Origin: Rothia nasimurium | Lineage (GTDB): Bacteria; Actinomycetota; Actinomycetes; Actinomycetales; Micrococcaceae | Reading direction: 5' to 3' | NCBI RefSeq assembly: GCF_928391935.1 | Contig: NZ_CAKMTD010000001.1 | Location: 620,001-684,000, forward strand | Length of the DNA: 64,000 bases | Part shown: positions 1-10,682 of the stretch, piece by piece | Layout of the letters: each line of letters begins with the position of its first letter | Numbering within the stretch: position 1 is the first letter of the stretch | The notes under the pieces: model-generated | What the model saw: only the letters and a program-made list of their open reading frames with translations | Databases searched by the model: none | Told to the model about the DNA's origin: nothing | Made by a program: the position numbers and the translations under genes

Positions 1-189
1 GGTGTTAATGGAAGCAACCTTGACATCGAAGATGGTCTCGATGGCCTGCTTGATTTCCAGCTTGTTGGAGCGGGGGTCAACCTCGAAGGTGTACTTACCT
101 TCGTCGAGCTGGCCGTAGCTCTTTTCCGACACGACGGGAGCGATGATGACGTCGCGGGGATCCTTGAAAGTTGAGGTGGTAACAGACAT
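1..189 (-). CDS. rplW: 50S ribosomal protein L23 (N-terminal part, cut by window edge)
   Basis: The first 63 codons of L23, a 23S rRNA-binding protein at the peptide exit tunnel and docking site for trigger factor and SRP. The reading frame starts [13 protein letters not shown] and continues with the typical APVVSEKSY segment. Its ATG shares one base with the TAA of rplD (TAATG), so the two are translationally coupled. It is the fourth gene of the S10 operon. The C-terminus lies outside the window. Confidence 0.95.
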   Translation of the reverse strand, partial: MSVTTSTFKDPRDVIIAPVVSEKSYGQLDEGKYTFEVDPRSNKLEIKQAIETIFDVKVASINT

Positions 190-812
190 TACTTAGCAGC
201 CTCTTTCTTTGCCTTGGAAGCAACTGCGACGAAGAAGTCGTAGGCGTCCTTGGTGAAGATGACGTCGTCTGAGATCAGAACATCGTAGGTGTTCAGCTGA
301 TCTGCGTAGAGGACGTGTACGTTCTCCAGGTTGCGTGCTGACAGTGCTACCAGGTCATCCTTACGGTCGATGACAATCAGAGCATTCTTGCGAGTGGTGA
401 TCTCTGCGATTGCTGCCTTTGCTGCCTTGGTGGAGGGCTTGGTGCCTTCAACCAGGGTTTCGACAACGTGAACGCGGTCGTGACGAGCGCGATCTGAGAG
501 AGCGCCGCGCAGTGCAGCTGCAATCATCTTCTTGGGGGTACGCTGTGCGTAGCTACGCGGTACGGGGCCGTGAACAATGCCGCCACCGGTCATGTGGGGT
601 GCGCGGATTGAGCCCTGACGTGCGCGGCCAGTGCCCTTCTGCTTGAAAGGCTTACGACCTGCGCCGGAAACTTCACCGCGGGTCTTGGTCTTGTGGGTAC
701 CCTGGCGAGCTGCTGCGAGCTGGGCTACTACTACCTGGTGAAGCAGGGGAATAGATGCCTGAGCGTCGAAGATGTCAGCGGGCAGGTCTACCTTTACGGT
801 CTTGACAGCCAT
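189..812 (-). CDS. rplD: 50S ribosomal protein L4
   Basis: L4 binds 23S rRNA and its extended loop lines the exit tunnel; in some bacteria it also autoregulates the S10 operon. The 207-residue product has the family's conserved loop ([19 protein letters not shown], about residues 50-70) and normal length. It lies 6 nt behind rplC and overlaps the rplW start by one base, so it belongs to the S10 operon. Whether L4 feedback exists here cannot be judged from the sequence. Confidence 0.97.
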   Translation of the reverse strand: MAVKTVKVDLPADIFDAQASIPLLHQVVVAQLAAARQGTHKTKTRGEVSGAGRKPFKQKGTGRARQGSIRAPHMTGGGIVHGPVPRSYAQRTPKKMIAAALRGALSDRARHDRVHVVETLVEGTKPSTKAAKAAIAEITTRKNALIVIDRKDDLVALSARNLENVHVLYADQLNTYDVLISDDVIFTKDAYDFFVAVASKAKKEAAK

Positions 813-818
813 GGTTTA

Positions 819-1475
819 TTAGGCTCCCTTCACAGCGGTGCGAACCAGAACAACGCCACCCTTAGGACCGGGGATTGCACCCTTGATCAGAAGAACGTTG
901 TTTTCGGCGTCTACACCCTGAATAGTGAGGTTCATGGTGGTGTGGCGTGCAGCGCCCATACGGCCTGCCATACGCATACCCTTGAAAACGCGTGCGGGGT
1001 ATGATGCGCCACCGATTGAGCCGGGCTTACGGTGGTTCTTGTGGGCACCGTGTGATGCACCTACACCTGCGAAGCCGTGACGCTTCATTACACCGGCGAA
1101 GCCCTTACCCTTGGTCTTACCAACGACGTCAACCTTCTGGCCAGCTTCGAAGAGCTCAACGGTCAGTTCCTGACCGAGTGAGTATTCAGCGGCGTCTGAG
1201 GTACGCAGTTCAACGAGGTGACGGCGAGGAGTTACGCCTGCCTTCTCGAAGTGACCGGCGAGGGGCTTGGTTACCTTGCGAGCTTCAATTGCACCGAAAC
1301 CGATCTGGATAGCTTCGTAGCCATCGGTCTCAGCGTTGCGGAGCTGGGTAACAACGTTTGAATCGGCCTTGACGACAGTAACGGGCACGAACTTGCCGTT
1401 TTCGTCCCAGACCTGGGTCATGCCAAGCTTGGTGCCCAGCAGGCCCTTAACCTGGCGCTCGAACTTGTTAGTCAT
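819..1475 (-). CDS. rplC: 50S ribosomal protein L3
   Basis: L3 is an early assembly protein of the large subunit that reaches toward the peptidyl transferase centre. The 218-residue product begins in the bacterial L3 manner ([17 protein letters not shown] near residue 11) and holds the conserved central loop [17 protein letters not shown]. It follows rpsJ by 14 nt and precedes rplD by 6 nt in the S10 operon. Confidence 0.97.
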   Translation of the reverse strand: MTNKFERQVKGLLGTKLGMTQVWDENGKFVPVTVVKADSNVVTQLRNAETDGYEAIQIGFGAIEARKVTKPLAGHFEKAGVTPRRHLVELRTSDAAEYSLGQELTVELFEAGQKVDVVGKTKGKGFAGVMKRHGFAGVGASHGAHKNHRKPGSIGGASYPARVFKGMRMAGRMGAARHTTMNLTIQGVDAENNVLLIKGAIPGPKGGVVLVRTAVKGA

Positions 1476-1489
1476 TTAGATGCGATCCT

Positions 1490-1798
1490 CTACAGCTTGA
1501 TTTCGATGTTTACGTCTGCCGGAAGGTCAAGACGCATGAGGGCATCAACAGCCTTGGGGGTCGGATCAACGACGTCGATCAGACGCTTGTGCGTGCGCAT
1601 TTCGAAGTGCTCGCGGCTGTCCTTGTACTTGTGAGGCGAACGGATAACACAGTAAACGTTCTTTTCGGTCGGCAGCGGCACGGGGCCTACTACCGTCGCG
1701 CCTGCACGCGTAACTGTCTCAACGATTTTCCGAGCTGAAGAATCAATGACCTCGTGGTCGTATGACTTCAGACGGATGCGGATTTTCTGTCCCGCCAT
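1490..1798 (-). CDS. rpsJ: 30S ribosomal protein S10 (NusE)
   Basis: S10 is a small-subunit head protein and also acts as NusE in transcription antitermination, linking NusG to the ribosome. The 102-residue product starts [19 protein letters not shown] and contains the conserved THKRLIDV segment. It is the promoter-proximal gene of the S10 operon, so promoter and leader must lie in the roughly 450 bases upstream. NusG is encoded in this same window at 51730-52476. Confidence 0.97.
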   Translation of the reverse strand: MAGQKIRIRLKSYDHEVIDSSARKIVETVTRAGATVVGPVPLPTEKNVYCVIRSPHKYKDSREHFEMRTHKRLIDVVDPTPKAVDALMRLDLPADVNIEIKL

Positions 1799-2250
1799 CT
1801 GTCGGACTCTCTTTCTTGTCTACTTCCCTGTAACGGAGCGGTTGCTCCTTTATCTGGCGCTTAAGGAAAAAGAGATAATTGCTCTCTTTCGCGCCCCCTC
1901 TATGCAGGCTGAATCCGACATTTGCCGGGTTCCTCAACCTACCGAGGTACCGACCCCCGAACTCGGGCGTGTCGCATAAGTGCTGTAGCAAAAATGCGCG
2001 TAACTATCCCTCGAACTGATCGATTGGGTCATATTTGGGCCTACCTTCACCGGCCTCACGAAAGAGGATTCGGCTACTTTGCACGGGTAGGCGCTTGAAC
2101 AACGTATTCAATAATGCCAGAGATTCAAGGGCTATGCAAGACTTTTTTCCGCATAGTGCCCAGCCACACACTCCACTTATCCACAGGCTATACACAAACC
2201 AGGTTTCTTAGCGTCATTTAGGAGTTATATTTCCCCAGGCAACCTAGTTA
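1799..2250. other. Intergenic leader region between the S10 operon and the large membrane protein gene
   Basis: About 450 bases without a convincing gene. It must hold the divergent promoters for rpsJ (minus) and the membrane protein (plus). Small GC-rich palindromes near 1953-1964 could be part of an S10-operon leader fold. A -10-like TATATT is at 2226-2231 on the plus strand. One exact DnaA-box sequence (TTATCCACA) occurs at 2177-2185, which may be chance. No clear promoter pair could be assigned. Confidence 0.5.
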
Positions 2251-5200
2251 GTGACCGTCCTTACCTACTATGGGGGTATGAATTCCCAACATCAGCACTT
2301 GTCAGGTGCTCCCCAGGCACGACCTGACGCTCATTCCCAATCACAGGTGCGGCACCAGCCTTACCCAGCTCCGTCCGCTCCCCACGTTGCTCAACCGCAG
2401 TGGACCAATCCACCGCAACAGAACCTCAGCCTCAAGCCCCACCGGGAGATAGAAAACCTCCTGCTCAATCTTGCCCTCTACCTGGGCAGCCTATTTATCG
2501 TCGCTAGTTCTGGCCTTTTGGTCTACACAGTAGCCCCCAGGGCCCTCCAAATATCCCTTCTCGGTCTTCTGACCCTTCTCTTGTTCACGGCAGGTATCAG
2601 CACCTACCGGTGGGTCCCTAAGCTGCGGCTTGCCTCCTACACCTTCGCAGGAACAGGCCTAGCCCTACTCCCTCTCCTGGGACTTGCCATCTATCACAGC
2701 TACTGGCCCTACTCGGGAGCAAGTCTGTGGCTCCTCATCTCCCTGGTAGGTAGCCTGGCTGTCATCGGTGCCCTCGCCCTCATGCAGGCTCGGGTCATGT
2801 CCTACCTTGTGATAGCTTTCATCGTTTCAGACGTCCTGGCCTTTAACCACACCGTGCAAATCGGCATGCTCTGGTTCTTTGTAAGCCTTATCGGGCTAGC
2901 TACCCTGCTCTCTGTCTTCGTCCGCGCCTTCGGGCAAAAGCTACCACTGGCTGTCAGCCAGGGCTTCTTCGATAGCTCCCGAGTTTTTGTACCAGCCACC
3001 GTCGGGGCATCTTTACTCCTCCCCTCCCTTGAAGCCTGGGAGGTTGCCCTCATCTCTCTTCTGGCAAGTTGCTACGTCCTAGCCCATCTGTTCCAGGAAC
3101 CTACCTGGTTCTACTACCTACAGGTCAGGCTGTACCCTGCACTTGCCGTCCTCTACCTCAGCCTCTGGCTCATGCCCCTCACCGAAAATCCGACCTACAG
3201 CTTCCTCCCAGTAACCCTATTTCTCTTCGCTTCGGCCCTATGGATTACCCGGGGGTCCGGGCACAGTGTGCCCTGGTCCCCTTATCAGGACGCGCTAGCA
3301 ACCTGGGCTCTAGCCCAGCTAGGCCTCTTTACTTTCGCTTTTTCCGGGATGACCCAGGCTATGTTGAAGCCAACTGTTGTCGGCAGCACCTGGTATTTCA
3401 CTCTCGCTGAAAGTCTGCTGACGCTGGCCCTACTCGTGAGCCTGGGCGTCCTCGTCCTTATCCTGCAGGGCAGCAGGCTCATCACCTACCTGCCCCTCTT
3501 CGCCTTAGCGTACGGTGGTCTAGGATTCTTCACCCTTCCCATCATGGCCCAGGCCTTCAACCTGATAGCCCTCGCTGGCATTCTGCTCTGGAGCAAGCCC
3601 CTGCAGAACCCACAGAACCTGTACCTGACAGGACTATTTGCCCTATCTGCCCTACCTGTTCTGGGTTTGGCCCTTGTAACCCCGAACAATACCTACCTTG
3701 CTGCCCTGAGCTACGGGCTGGTCTCATCCCTTTACCTCCTGTCTGACTCCTGGAGAGTCCAGCCAGAGCTGCCCTCCTCCCGGTCGACTCTGCAGGGTTA
3801 TGTGTCGCTGGGGTACCTGCTGGCTTCAGTGGCTGGTAATACAGCTCTGGCCCTCGGGATGGGCACAGGACTCGTCGGTAGCAGCCAGCCCCGCCCCCTA
3901 GACTTCCTCATTCTCGGACTCCTCACCCTGTTCACAGTCGCTACAACTTCGGCCGTTCTCACCCTCATCAACCGGTACCAGCAGATTGACAGCAGCCCAA
4001 TCTTGAAAACCTTCGCCTACACGGGTGTCGGAATTTCTGCTGTCATCGTCACCTCTATGGTCAGTAGCGTCTACGCCTACGTGGTGCTGGCAGGCTATAT
4101 CGTAGGTAGCCTGGTGCCAATCAGGTGGATAGCGCATTCCATCGTCTCCCATAGCTTCCTTCTCATTCGGGGATTCATCGTTCTTGCTGCCGTCAAAACC
4201 CTCTTTACCAGCCAGCTAGAACCGGATACAGCCACCGTCGTGTTTGTTCTTCTTTGTGCCCTGCTAGCTGGCACCAGCCTCTACCTGGCTCACCGCCGCC
4301 CATTATCCTCCCACCCCAAAGCTGAACTTACCGTTGGTATCACCTTCACCTGGATCAGTGCGGTAGCTAACCTCCTCCTCACCGATTATGTCTGGGACTG
4401 GCGCCCCCTGCTCACTACCCTGGTCTTACTCGCCCTGTTCCTGGCATGGCTGGGTGTCACAGCCCAGCCTGCCGTGCGCTCTGCCCAAGGTGCCCTCCTC
4501 GTTGCCAGTATTGTGCCTACTGGGCACATGCTCCTGGTAGCCGGTATGGAACTGGATGCCCCGACCCTCAACCTAATTCTCGGCTCTGCTCTGATTGCAA
4601 TCCCCAATATCCTTGCCCTGTGGCTTGGATCGTCCGAGGGGACACCCCACCAGATCATCCCAGGGGCGGGACTCACTCTTCAAAAGCGTTGGGACGGCCA
4701 GCGGCATAGGCCCATGATTTTTCCGGGGTTAATTGCTGGCAGCTTCCTGCTCTTCTTTTCTGTGCTAGCTCCCGATCAGTTAGGGGTCAGCCTGCTGGCT
4801 ATCCTCGTTTTCACCGGCGGTTGGTTGATCACGGTTAAGGCTCCAGCCCGGCCTCCAGTTGTCATTGTGGGCGGAGGTTTTCTACTCCTCAGGGCCTGCC
4901 TCGAACTGAGCTACAGCCAGGCCTTCTTCTATATGGTTCAGTACCTTGTTGTGGCTCTGGCGGTTCTGAGTATTTTCAAGCGCGTCATGGGTAGGCCCCT
5001 CCCCGATGGCCTCCCGCCCCAGGCATACCGGGCTCACGTATACCGTGGGTTTATACCCTTCTGGTCGGCCTTTGCCCTACAAGCTGCGGGCTCCTTGGTG
5101 TTCCTACCTTTCGCTGACTACCTCATCGATCTACCAGAAAAGATTGTTTTGTTGCTAGCAACAGCTGTTCTACTGACCGCTAGTGCTTTCCTGTCACGAA

Positions 5201-5538
5201 AAACACCTGTACCCATCACTGCCTTGTTACTTACCTACCAGTTCCTTCTACTGCTAGCAGGGTTCAACTTCACGACCTTCTTCATCTTGGGTATCAGTTT
5301 GATTGGGGTTGTCACCTGGCGTCTACTTGTGCGTGATGAAGATCCGGTGCAACCGCCGCCATCACCTTCTAGTTATCCTCACATGCCACTCCCCCAGCAG
5401 CCTTTGCCCCCGCACCCGGACGCGACTGGGCAAGCCCACCAGTTTAACCCTGGTTTCCCCCGGCAACAGCCCCCAGTAACTCACCAAGAGCAGGCCCCAG
5501 CCCAACTCCCGCAACAGAAGAAAGCGCCCTGGGCCTAA
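2251..5538 (+). CDS. Large polytopic membrane protein with Pro/Gln-rich tails, function unknown
   Basis: The product is about 1,095 residues. About 60 N-terminal residues are rich in Pro, Gln and His; then some 25-30 hydrophobic stretches of transmembrane length fill residues 65-1025; the last 65 residues are again Pro/Gln-rich. The architecture (a charged 'REIENLLL' entry helix followed by repeated Leu-rich helices) resembles the large SCO7613-type or DUF2157/DUF2339-like actinobacterial membrane proteins, but I cannot assign a family with confidence. No catalytic motif was recognised. The start is uncertain: the GTG at 2251 lacks a Shine-Dalgarno, and an in-frame ATG at 2278 (MNSQHQH) has a G-run directly in front. 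It is monocistronic, with a hairpin terminator 30 bases downstream. A transporter, a cell-envelope glycan flippase/polymerase or a structural role are all open. Confidence 0.85.
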   Translation: MTVLTYYGGMNSQHQHLSGAPQARPDAHSQSQVRHQPYPAPSAPHVAQPQWTNPPQQNLSLKPHREIENLLLNLALYLGSLFIVASSGLLVYTVAPRALQISLLGLLTLLLFTAGISTYRWVPKLRLASYTFAGTGLALLPLLGLAIYHSYWPYSGASLWLLISLVGSLAVIGALALMQARVMSYLVIAFIVSDVLAFNHTVQIGMLWFFVSLIGLATLLSVFVRAFGQKLPLAVSQGFFDSSRVFVPATVGASLLLPSLEAWEVALISLLASCYVLAHLFQEPTWFYYLQVRLYPALAVLYLSLWLMPLTENPTYSFLPVTLFLFASALWITRGSGHSVPWSPYQDALATWALAQLGLFTFAFSGMTQAMLKPTVVGSTWYFTLAESLLTLALLVSLGVLVLILQGSRLITYLPLFALAYGGLGFFTLPIMAQAFNLIALAGILLWSKPLQNPQNLYLTGLFALSALPVLGLALVTPNNTYLAALSYGLVSSLYLLSDSWRVQPELPSSRSTLQGYVSLGYLLASVAGNTALALGMGTGLVGSSQPRPLDFLILGLLTLFTVATTSAVLTLINRYQQIDSSPILKTFAYTGVGISAVIVTSMVSSVYAYVVLAGYIVGSLVPIRWIAHSIVSHSFLLIRGFIVLAAVKTLFTSQLEPDTATVVFVLLCALLAGTSLYLAHRRPLSSHPKAELTVGITFTWISAVANLLLTDYVWDWRPLLTTLVLLALFLAWLGVTAQPAVRSAQGALLVASIVPTGHMLLVAGMELDAPTLNLILGSALIAIPNILALWLGSSEGTPHQIIPGAGLTLQKRWDGQRHRPMIFPGLIAGSFLLFFSVLAPDQLGVSLLAILVFTGGWLITVKAPARPPVVIVGGGFLLLRACLELSYSQAFFYMVQYLVVALAVLSIFKRVMGRPLPDGLPPQAYRAHVYRGFIPFWSAFALQAAGSLVFLPFADYLIDLPEKIVLLLATAVLLTASAFLSRKTPVPITALLLTYQFLLLLAGFNFTTFFILGISLIGVVTWRLLVRDEDPVQPPPSPSSYPHMPLPQQPLPPHPDATGQAHQFNPGFPRQQPPVTHQEQAPAQLPQQKKAPWA

Positions 5539-5568
5539 CCTGTTTCTTCTTCCTCACCCTCAGTAATG

Positions 5569-5603
5569 CAAGGGCCGGGCTCCTCGCAAGAGTCCGGCCC
5601 TTG
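5569..5603 (+). terminator. Rho-independent-like terminator after the large membrane protein gene
   Basis: Inverted repeat CAAGGGCCGG (5569-5578) / CCGGCCCTTG (5594-5603), extended inward by CTC/GAG. It stands 30 bases after the stop codon. The T-run is short. Confidence 0.75.
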
Positions 5604-5712
5604 TACTGTCAGCCCCGAATAATATTGCAAGCTAGGAACTGCCCCATGTTATTACTGCCAATTGGCTGGGGCTTTATATCCTGACCTACCACTTGTGTGT
5701 GTGGGTAAAACA

Positions 5713-5746
5713 GAAGACCCCCGCAGATTTCTCTACGGGGGTCTTC
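5713..5746 (-). terminator. tuf terminator
   Basis: Perfect 11-bp stem GAAGACCCCCG (5713-5723) / CGGGGGTCTTC (5736-5746), about 50 bases beyond the tuf stop codon. On the minus strand it is followed by TGTTTTACCC, a usable T-rich tract. Confidence 0.85.
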
Positions 5747-5794
5747 ATTCGCTACCGCTTTTTACAGCGGCTCAAAATCTGCAGTAAGTCAGAC

Positions 5795-6985
5795 TTACTT
5801 GAGGATCTTGGTAACGCGACCTGAACCAACGGTACGGCCACCTTCGCGGATTGCGAAGCCGAGGCCCTCTTCCATTGCGATTTCCTGGATGAGCTCAACG
5901 GTCATCTCAGTGTTGTCGCCGGGCATAACCATTTCGGTGCCCTCGGGAAGGGTGATAACACCGGTAACGTCGGTGGTGCGGAAGTAGAACTGAGGACGGT
6001 AGTTTGAGTAGAAGGGGTTGTGACGGCCACCTTCATCCTTGGAAAGGATGTAAACGTTTGCCTCGAACTGGGTGTGGGGGGTGATTGAGCCGGGCTCAAC
6101 AACAACCTGACCACGCTCTACGTCGTCACGCTTCAGACCGCGAAGCAGCAGACCACAGTTCTCGCCTGCCCATGCTTCGTCGAGCTGCTTGTGGAACATC
6201 TCGATACCGGTAACGGTGGTCTTCTGGATGGGGCGGATACCAACGATCTCAACTTCGGAGTTGATCTTCAGGGTACCGCGCTCGGCGCGACCGGTAACAA
6301 CGGTACCGCGACCGGTGATGGTGAAGACGTCTTCGATGGGCATGAGGAAGGGCTTGTCCTTCTCACGAACGGGGTCGGGAATGTAGTTGTCGACCTCGTC
6401 CATGAGCTCTTCAACCTTAGCAACCCACTCGGGGTCACCTTCGAGAGCCTTCAGAGCGGAAACGCGAACAACGGGAGCGTTGTCACCGTCGAACTCCTGT
6501 GAGGAGAGCAGTTCGCGAACTTCCATTTCAACGAGGTCGAGCAGTTCCTCGTCCTCAACCATGTCTGACTTGTTCAGTGCGACGAGCAGGGTGGGAACGC
6601 CAACCTGGCGAGCCAGCAGAACGTGCTCGCGGGTCTGAGCCATGGGGCCGTCGGTGGCAGCAACAACGAGGATTGCGCCGTCCATCTGAGCAGCACCGGT
6701 GATCATGTTCTTGACGTAGTCAGCGTGACCGGGGGCGTCAACGTGTGCGTAGTGACGCTTTTCGGTCTGGTACTCGATGTGAGCAATGTTGATGGTAATA
6801 CCGCGCTGGCGCTCTTCAGGAGCGGAGTCGATCATACCGAAGTCGCGCTGCTCGTTCAGGTCGGGGAACTTGTCAGCCAGAACCTTGGAGATTGCAGCGG
6901 TCAGGGTGGTCTTACCGTGGTCAACGTGACCGATGGTACCGACGTTTACGTGAGGCTTGGAGCGCTCGAACTTAGCCTTAGCCAA
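5795..6985 (-). CDS. tuf: Translation elongation factor Tu
   Basis: EF-Tu is the GTPase that delivers aminoacyl-tRNA to the ribosomal A site. The 396-residue product has the P-loop GHVDHGKT (about residues 19-26), DAPGHADY (switch II) and NKSD (guanine specificity), followed by domains II and III of normal length. A good Shine-Dalgarno (AGGAGG) precedes the ATG. It lies downstream of fusA on the same strand but is separated by about 195 bases with a hairpin, so it probably has its own promoter in addition to any readthrough. Confidence 0.98.
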   Translation of the reverse strand: MAKAKFERSKPHVNVGTIGHVDHGKTTLTAAISKVLADKFPDLNEQRDFGMIDSAPEERQRGITINIAHIEYQTEKRHYAHVDAPGHADYVKNMITGAAQMDGAILVVAATDGPMAQTREHVLLARQVGVPTLLVALNKSDMVEDEELLDLVEMEVRELLSSQEFDGDNAPVVRVSALKALEGDPEWVAKVEELMDEVDNYIPDPVREKDKPFLMPIEDVFTITGRGTVVTGRAERGTLKINSEVEIVGIRPIQKTTVTGIEMFHKQLDEAWAGENCGLLLRGLKRDDVERGQVVVEPGSITPHTQFEANVYILSKDEGGRHNPFYSNYRPQFYFRTTDVTGVITLPEGTEMVMPGDNTEMTVELIQEIAMEEGLGFAIREGGRTVGSGRVTKILK

Positions 6986-7140
6986 GAGTATTCCTCCTAT
7001 AGAGAAGATTTGAGAACCTGCACTCGGGTTTCACACCGGCGCACATCCGCCAAGAAGGCGGTCTAGCTACCACAATAGCGGATAAGCCCGGTACTACGAA
7101 AGCTAGAAGTAGGTTCAATTACAAGGTTTTTTTGAAAAGC

Positions 7141-7170
7141 GGTGCGGCTCACACGGGGGTGAGCCGCACC
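7141..7170 (-). terminator. Hairpin after fusA
   Basis: Perfect 11-bp stem GGTGCGGCTCA (7141-7151) / TGAGCCGCACC (7160-7170), 11 bases past the fusA stop. On the minus strand it continues into GCTTTTCAAAAAAACC, so the T-run is short. It separates fusA from tuf transcription, at least partly. Confidence 0.75.
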
Positions 7171-7180
7171 CGGGTGAGTA

Positions 7181-9295
7181 TTACTCGCCGCGGCTCTTCT
7201 GGATGATTTCATCAGCGACGTTCTTGGGAACCTCAGCGTAGCTGTCGAACTCCATGGAGAAGACAGCGCGGCCCTGGGTCTTTGAACGGAGGTCACCGAT
7301 GTAACCGAACATTTCTGACAGGGGTACAAGAGCGTGAACGATCTTGACGCCTGCTGCGTCTTCCATGGACTGGATCTGACCACGACGTGAGTTGAGGTCG
7401 CCGATGACGTCGCCCATGTAGTCCTCGGGGGTACGGACTTCAACAGCCATCAGGGGTTCCAGCAGGACGGGAGCGGCGCGGCGGGCGCCTTCCTTGAAGA
7501 CCATGGAGCCAGCGATCTTGAAGGCCATTTCTGATGAGTCAACGTCGTGGTAGGCGCCGTCGATCAGGGTTGCCTTAACACCGACAACGGGGTAGCCAGC
7601 GAGGATACCCAGCTGCATGGCGTCCTGGATACCGGCGTCAACGGAGGGGATGTATTCACGGGGAACACGGCCACCGGTGACGACGTTGTCGAACTCGTAG
7701 AGCTCTTCAGCATCGAGGGGGATGGGCTCGAAGGAGACCTGAACCTTTGCGAACTGACCAGAACCACCGGTCTGCTTCTTGTGGGTGTAGTCGACCTTCT
7801 CGACTGCCTTGGTGATGGTTTCACGGTAGGCAACCTGGGGCTTACCAACGTTAGCTTCAACCTTGAATTCACGCTTCATACGGTCGACGATGATGTCGAG
7901 GTGAAGCTCGCCCATACCGCCGATTTCGGTCTGGCCGGTTTCTTCGTTGAGTGAAACGGTGAAGGTGGGGTCTTCCGCTGACAGCTTCTGGATAGCGGTT
8001 GACATCTTTTCCTGGTCACCCTTGGTCTTGGGCTCGATAGCCACGAAGATCACGGGGGCGGGGAAGGTCATGGATTCCAGAACGACGGGGTTGGCGATGT
8101 CGCAGAGGGTGTCACCGGTGGTGGTGTCCTTCAGACCAATCGCTGCGTAGATGTGGCCTGCCTGGATCTCTTCAACAGGGTTCTCCTTGTTGGAGTGCAT
8201 CTGGAAGAGCTTGCCGATACGTTCCTTCTTACCCTTGGTGGCGTTCAGGACCTGCTGGCCCTGTTCTGCCTTACCGGAGTAAACGCGGATGTAGGTCAGC
8301 TGACCGTAGAAGGGGTGGGCTGCAACCTTGAAGGCCAGTGCTGCGAAGGGCTCGTCAGCTGAGGGCTTGCGGGTTACTTCAACCTCTTCGTCGGTGGGCA
8401 GGTGGCCGATCATCGCGGGGACGTCCAGCGGTGAGGGCAGGTAGTCGAGAACTGCGTCGAGCATGGGCTGGACGCCACGGTTCTTGAATGCTGAGCCACA
8501 GAAGACGGGGTAGGCTTCGTTAGCTACGGTGAGCGCACGAACGCCAGCCTTGATCTCCTCGATGGACAGTTCGCCCTCTTCGAGGTACTTTTCCATGAGC
8601 TCTTCGGAAGCTTCAGCAACGTTTTCGATCAGTTCGGCACGGTACTGTTCAGCCTTTTCCTGGAGGTCAGCAGGGATTTCCTGGATCTCGTAGGAGGCAC
8701 CCATGGTGACGTCGCCCTTGGCGTCGCCGGGCCAGACGTAGGCCTGCATGGTGAGCAGGTCGACGACGCCGACGAAGTCGTTTTCAGCGCCGATGGGCAG
8801 CTGCATAACGAGGGGCTTAGCGCCGAGGCGCTTGATGATGGTTTCTACGGTGAAGTAGAAGTCTGCACCCAGCTTGTCCATCTTGTTGACGAAGCAGATA
8901 CGGGGAACTTCGTACTTGTCAGCCTGACGCCAAACGGTTTCAGACTGGGGCTCAACGCCTTCCTTGCCGTCGAACACTGCAACAGCGCCGTCGAGGACGC
9001 GCAGTGAACGCTCAACCTCAACGGTGAAGTCGACGTGGCCGGGGGTGTCGATGATGTTGATCTGGTTGTTCTTCCAGAAGCAGGTGGTTGCCGCGGAGGT
9101 AATGGTAATACCGCGTTCCTGTTCCTGAGCCATCCAGTCCATGGTTGAAGCACCGTCGTGGGTTTCACCGATCTTGTGGTTGATACCGGTGTAGAAGAGG
9201 ATGCGTTCGGTGGTGGTGGTCTTACCGGCGTCGATGTGCGCCATAATACCGATGTTGCGGACCTTATTCAGGTCGGTAAGCACGTCTAGTGCCAC
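7181..9295 (-). CDS. fusA: Translation elongation factor G
   Basis: EF-G drives GTP-dependent translocation and, with RRF, ribosome recycling. The 704-residue product shows AHIDAGKT (G1, about residues 19-26), DTPGHVDF (G3) and NKMD (G4), followed by domains II-V of full length. It follows rpsG by about 75 bases in the classical str operon order rpsL-rpsG-fusA-tuf. No sequence oddity was noticed. Confidence 0.98.
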   Translation of the reverse strand: MALDVLTDLNKVRNIGIMAHIDAGKTTTTERILFYTGINHKIGETHDGASTMDWMAQEQERGITITSAATTCFWKNNQINIIDTPGHVDFTVEVERSLRVLDGAVAVFDGKEGVEPQSETVWRQADKYEVPRICFVNKMDKLGADFYFTVETIIKRLGAKPLVMQLPIGAENDFVGVVDLLTMQAYVWPGDAKGDVTMGASYEIQEIPADLQEKAEQYRAELIENVAEASEELMEKYLEEGELSIEEIKAGVRALTVANEAYPVFCGSAFKNRGVQPMLDAVLDYLPSPLDVPAMIGHLPTDEEVEVTRKPSADEPFAALAFKVAAHPFYGQLTYIRVYSGKAEQGQQVLNATKGKKERIGKLFQMHSNKENPVEEIQAGHIYAAIGLKDTTTGDTLCDIANPVVLESMTFPAPVIFVAIEPKTKGDQEKMSTAIQKLSAEDPTFTVSLNEETGQTEIGGMGELHLDIIVDRMKREFKVEANVGKPQVAYRETITKAVEKVDYTHKKQTGGSGQFAKVQVSFEPIPLDAEELYEFDNVVTGGRVPREYIPSVDAGIQDAMQLGILAGYPVVGVKATLIDGAYHDVDSSEMAFKIAGSMVFKEGARRAAPVLLEPLMAVEVRTPEDYMGDVIGDLNSRRGQIQSMEDAAGVKIVHALVPLSEMFGYIGDLRSKTQGRAVFSMEFDSYAEVPKNVADEIIQKSRGE

Positions 9296-9369
9296 TTTGT
9301 TCTCCCTTGTGAGAAACTCCGAAAGCCTGCCGCTATGTACTTGTGCAATAACGGCAGGCTACGAAGAAA

Positions 9370-9840
9370 TTACCAGCGGTAGTGTGCGAAGGCCTTGTTG
9401 GATTCGGCCATCTTGTGAGTGTCTTCGCGACGCTTCACAGCGGCACCGAGACCGTTGGATGCATCCAGGATCTCGTTCATGAGACGCTCGGTCATGGTCT
9501 TCTCGCGGCGGAGCTTTGAGAAGCCAACGAGCCAGCGAAGAGCCAGAGCGGTTGCGCGGCCTGCACGAACCTCGACGGGGACCTGGTAGGTCGCGCCGCC
9601 GACGCGGCGTGAGCGAACCTCGAGTGAGGGCTTGACGTTGTCCATAGCCTTCTTGAGGGTTGCTACGGGGTCTGCGCCGGTCTTCTGAGCAACACCTTCG
9701 AGAGCGCCGTAAACGATACGCTCAGCGGTGGACTTCTTGCCGTCCAGCAGAACCTTGTTGATGAGCTGGGTAACCAGCGGTGAACCGTAAACGGGGTCGT
9801 TTACGAGGGGACGCTTAGGAGCGGGACCCTTACGAGGCAT
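9370..9840 (-). CDS. rpsG: 30S ribosomal protein S7
   Basis: S7 organises the head of the small subunit by binding the 3' major domain of 16S rRNA. The 156-residue product begins [12 protein letters not shown] and ends KAFAHYRW, both typical. Its ATG overlaps the rpsL TAA by one base (TAATG), implying translational coupling within the str operon. Confidence 0.98.
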   Translation of the reverse strand: MPRKGPAPKRPLVNDPVYGSPLVTQLINKVLLDGKKSTAERIVYGALEGVAQKTGADPVATLKKAMDNVKPSLEVRSRRVGGATYQVPVEVRAGRATALALRWLVGFSKLRREKTMTERLMNEILDASNGLGAAVKRREDTHKMAESNKAFAHYRW

Positions 9841-10214
9841 TACTTCTTCTCCTTCTTTGCGCCGTAGCGTGAACGGGCCTGACCGCGGCCCTTAACGCCC
9901 TGGGTGTCCAGTGCGCCACGAACAATCTTGTAACGAACACCGGGGAGGTCCTTTACACGACCACCGCGAACGAGCACGATGGAGTGTTCCTGAAGGTTGT
10001 GACCCTCACCGGGGATGTAAGCGGTAACTTCGACGCCGCCGTTGAGCTTAACACGTGCGACCTTACGCAGTGCTGAGTTCGGCTTCTTGGGGGTGGTGGT
10101 GTATACACGGGTGCATACGCCACGCTTCATGGGGTTGCCCTTAAGTGCGGGCGCCTTGGTCTTGACGACCTTGGGTGCACGGCCCTTACGGACCAACTGC
10201 TGAATTGTAGGCAC
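9840..10214 (-). CDS. rpsL: 30S ribosomal protein S12
   Basis: S12 sits at the decoding centre and is the target site of streptomycin-resistance mutations. The frame stays open upstream to 10415, but the true start is the GTG at 10214, giving [12 protein letters not shown] and 124 residues, with GGAG 8 bases upstream. The loops [12 protein letters not shown] and [11 protein letters not shown] carry the lysines at the classical resistance positions, so wild-type (sensitive) residues are predicted. First gene of the str operon. Confidence 0.97.
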   Translation of the reverse strand: MPTIQQLVRKGRAPKVVKTKAPALKGNPMKRGVCTRVYTTTPKKPNSALRKVARVKLNGGVEVTAYIPGEGHNLQEHSIVLVRGGRVKDLPGVRYKIVRGALDTQGVKGRGQARSRYGAKKEKK

Positions 10215-10682
10215 TTGTTCTCCGTTTGGTATCGGCCTCCCCGCTAGGGGTGACCGGTTTACTTGCCTTCTGACCCCATTACTGAGGGCAAAAGAAAATC
10301 TAACGACTGAGCAAAAGTTTCCCAGACACAACAAAAAATGGCATTTAGGCCTCAAGATCGCTTTTCCGGCTTTTGCCGGGCGAACAAGGCCAAAGGACGG
10401 TGTCCATTCTGCCATTGGTCTAAGGTACCTCCGCCTCCTAGAGAGGGGCAGGCACTGTACATAGGGTAGTTAAACTACCTGCTCAGTACTCCAAGTACGA
10501 CTCTACCCTGTTTCTAGGCCTTAATCCAGCCCTATTCCAGCTCTTTCCTGCCGGTGCCAGCTTTAAACCGGTGATATCCCGCACTTAAGTCCATAATCTC
10601 CCTCAAAATGCAGGACGCCCCACCCCGCCCTCCCTGCCCAGGGGCAGGGAAGAGGGGTGGGGCGTCCGTCCGGGGCTCAGGG
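10215..10682. other. str-operon leader/promoter region and ceramidase 3' region
   Basis: No gene is supported in these 468 bases. The rpsL-proximal half must contain the str-operon promoter. A 15-base palindrome with a 7-bp arm (GGTAGTT-A-AACTACC, 10465-10479) is present, but repeats of this size are expected by chance a few times in a window this long. The distal part holds the ceramidase terminator. Confidence 0.5.
10613..10667 (-). terminator. Composite terminator after the ceramidase gene
   Basis: An outer perfect 14-bp stem GGACGCCCCACCCC (10613-10626) / GGGGTGGGGCGTCC (10654-10667) encloses a second stem TCCCTGCC (10631-10638) / GGCAGGGA (10643-10650). On the minus strand it is followed by TGCATTTTG. 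Very stable, probably terminating transcription of the ceramidase gene. Confidence 0.8.

Noticed and set aside
2177..2185. Exact DnaA box TTATCCACA
   Set aside because: A single 9-base match is expected by chance about once in two windows of this length. There is no cluster of boxes, AT-rich unwinding region or dnaA/dnaN nearby, so no origin is claimed. Weaker variants at 54550-54573 are treated likewise.
10465..10479. 15-base palindrome GGTAGTTAAACTACC upstream of rpsL
   Set aside because: Repeats with 7-bp arms are expected several times by chance in 64 kb, and no second copy or promoter geometry supports an operator.
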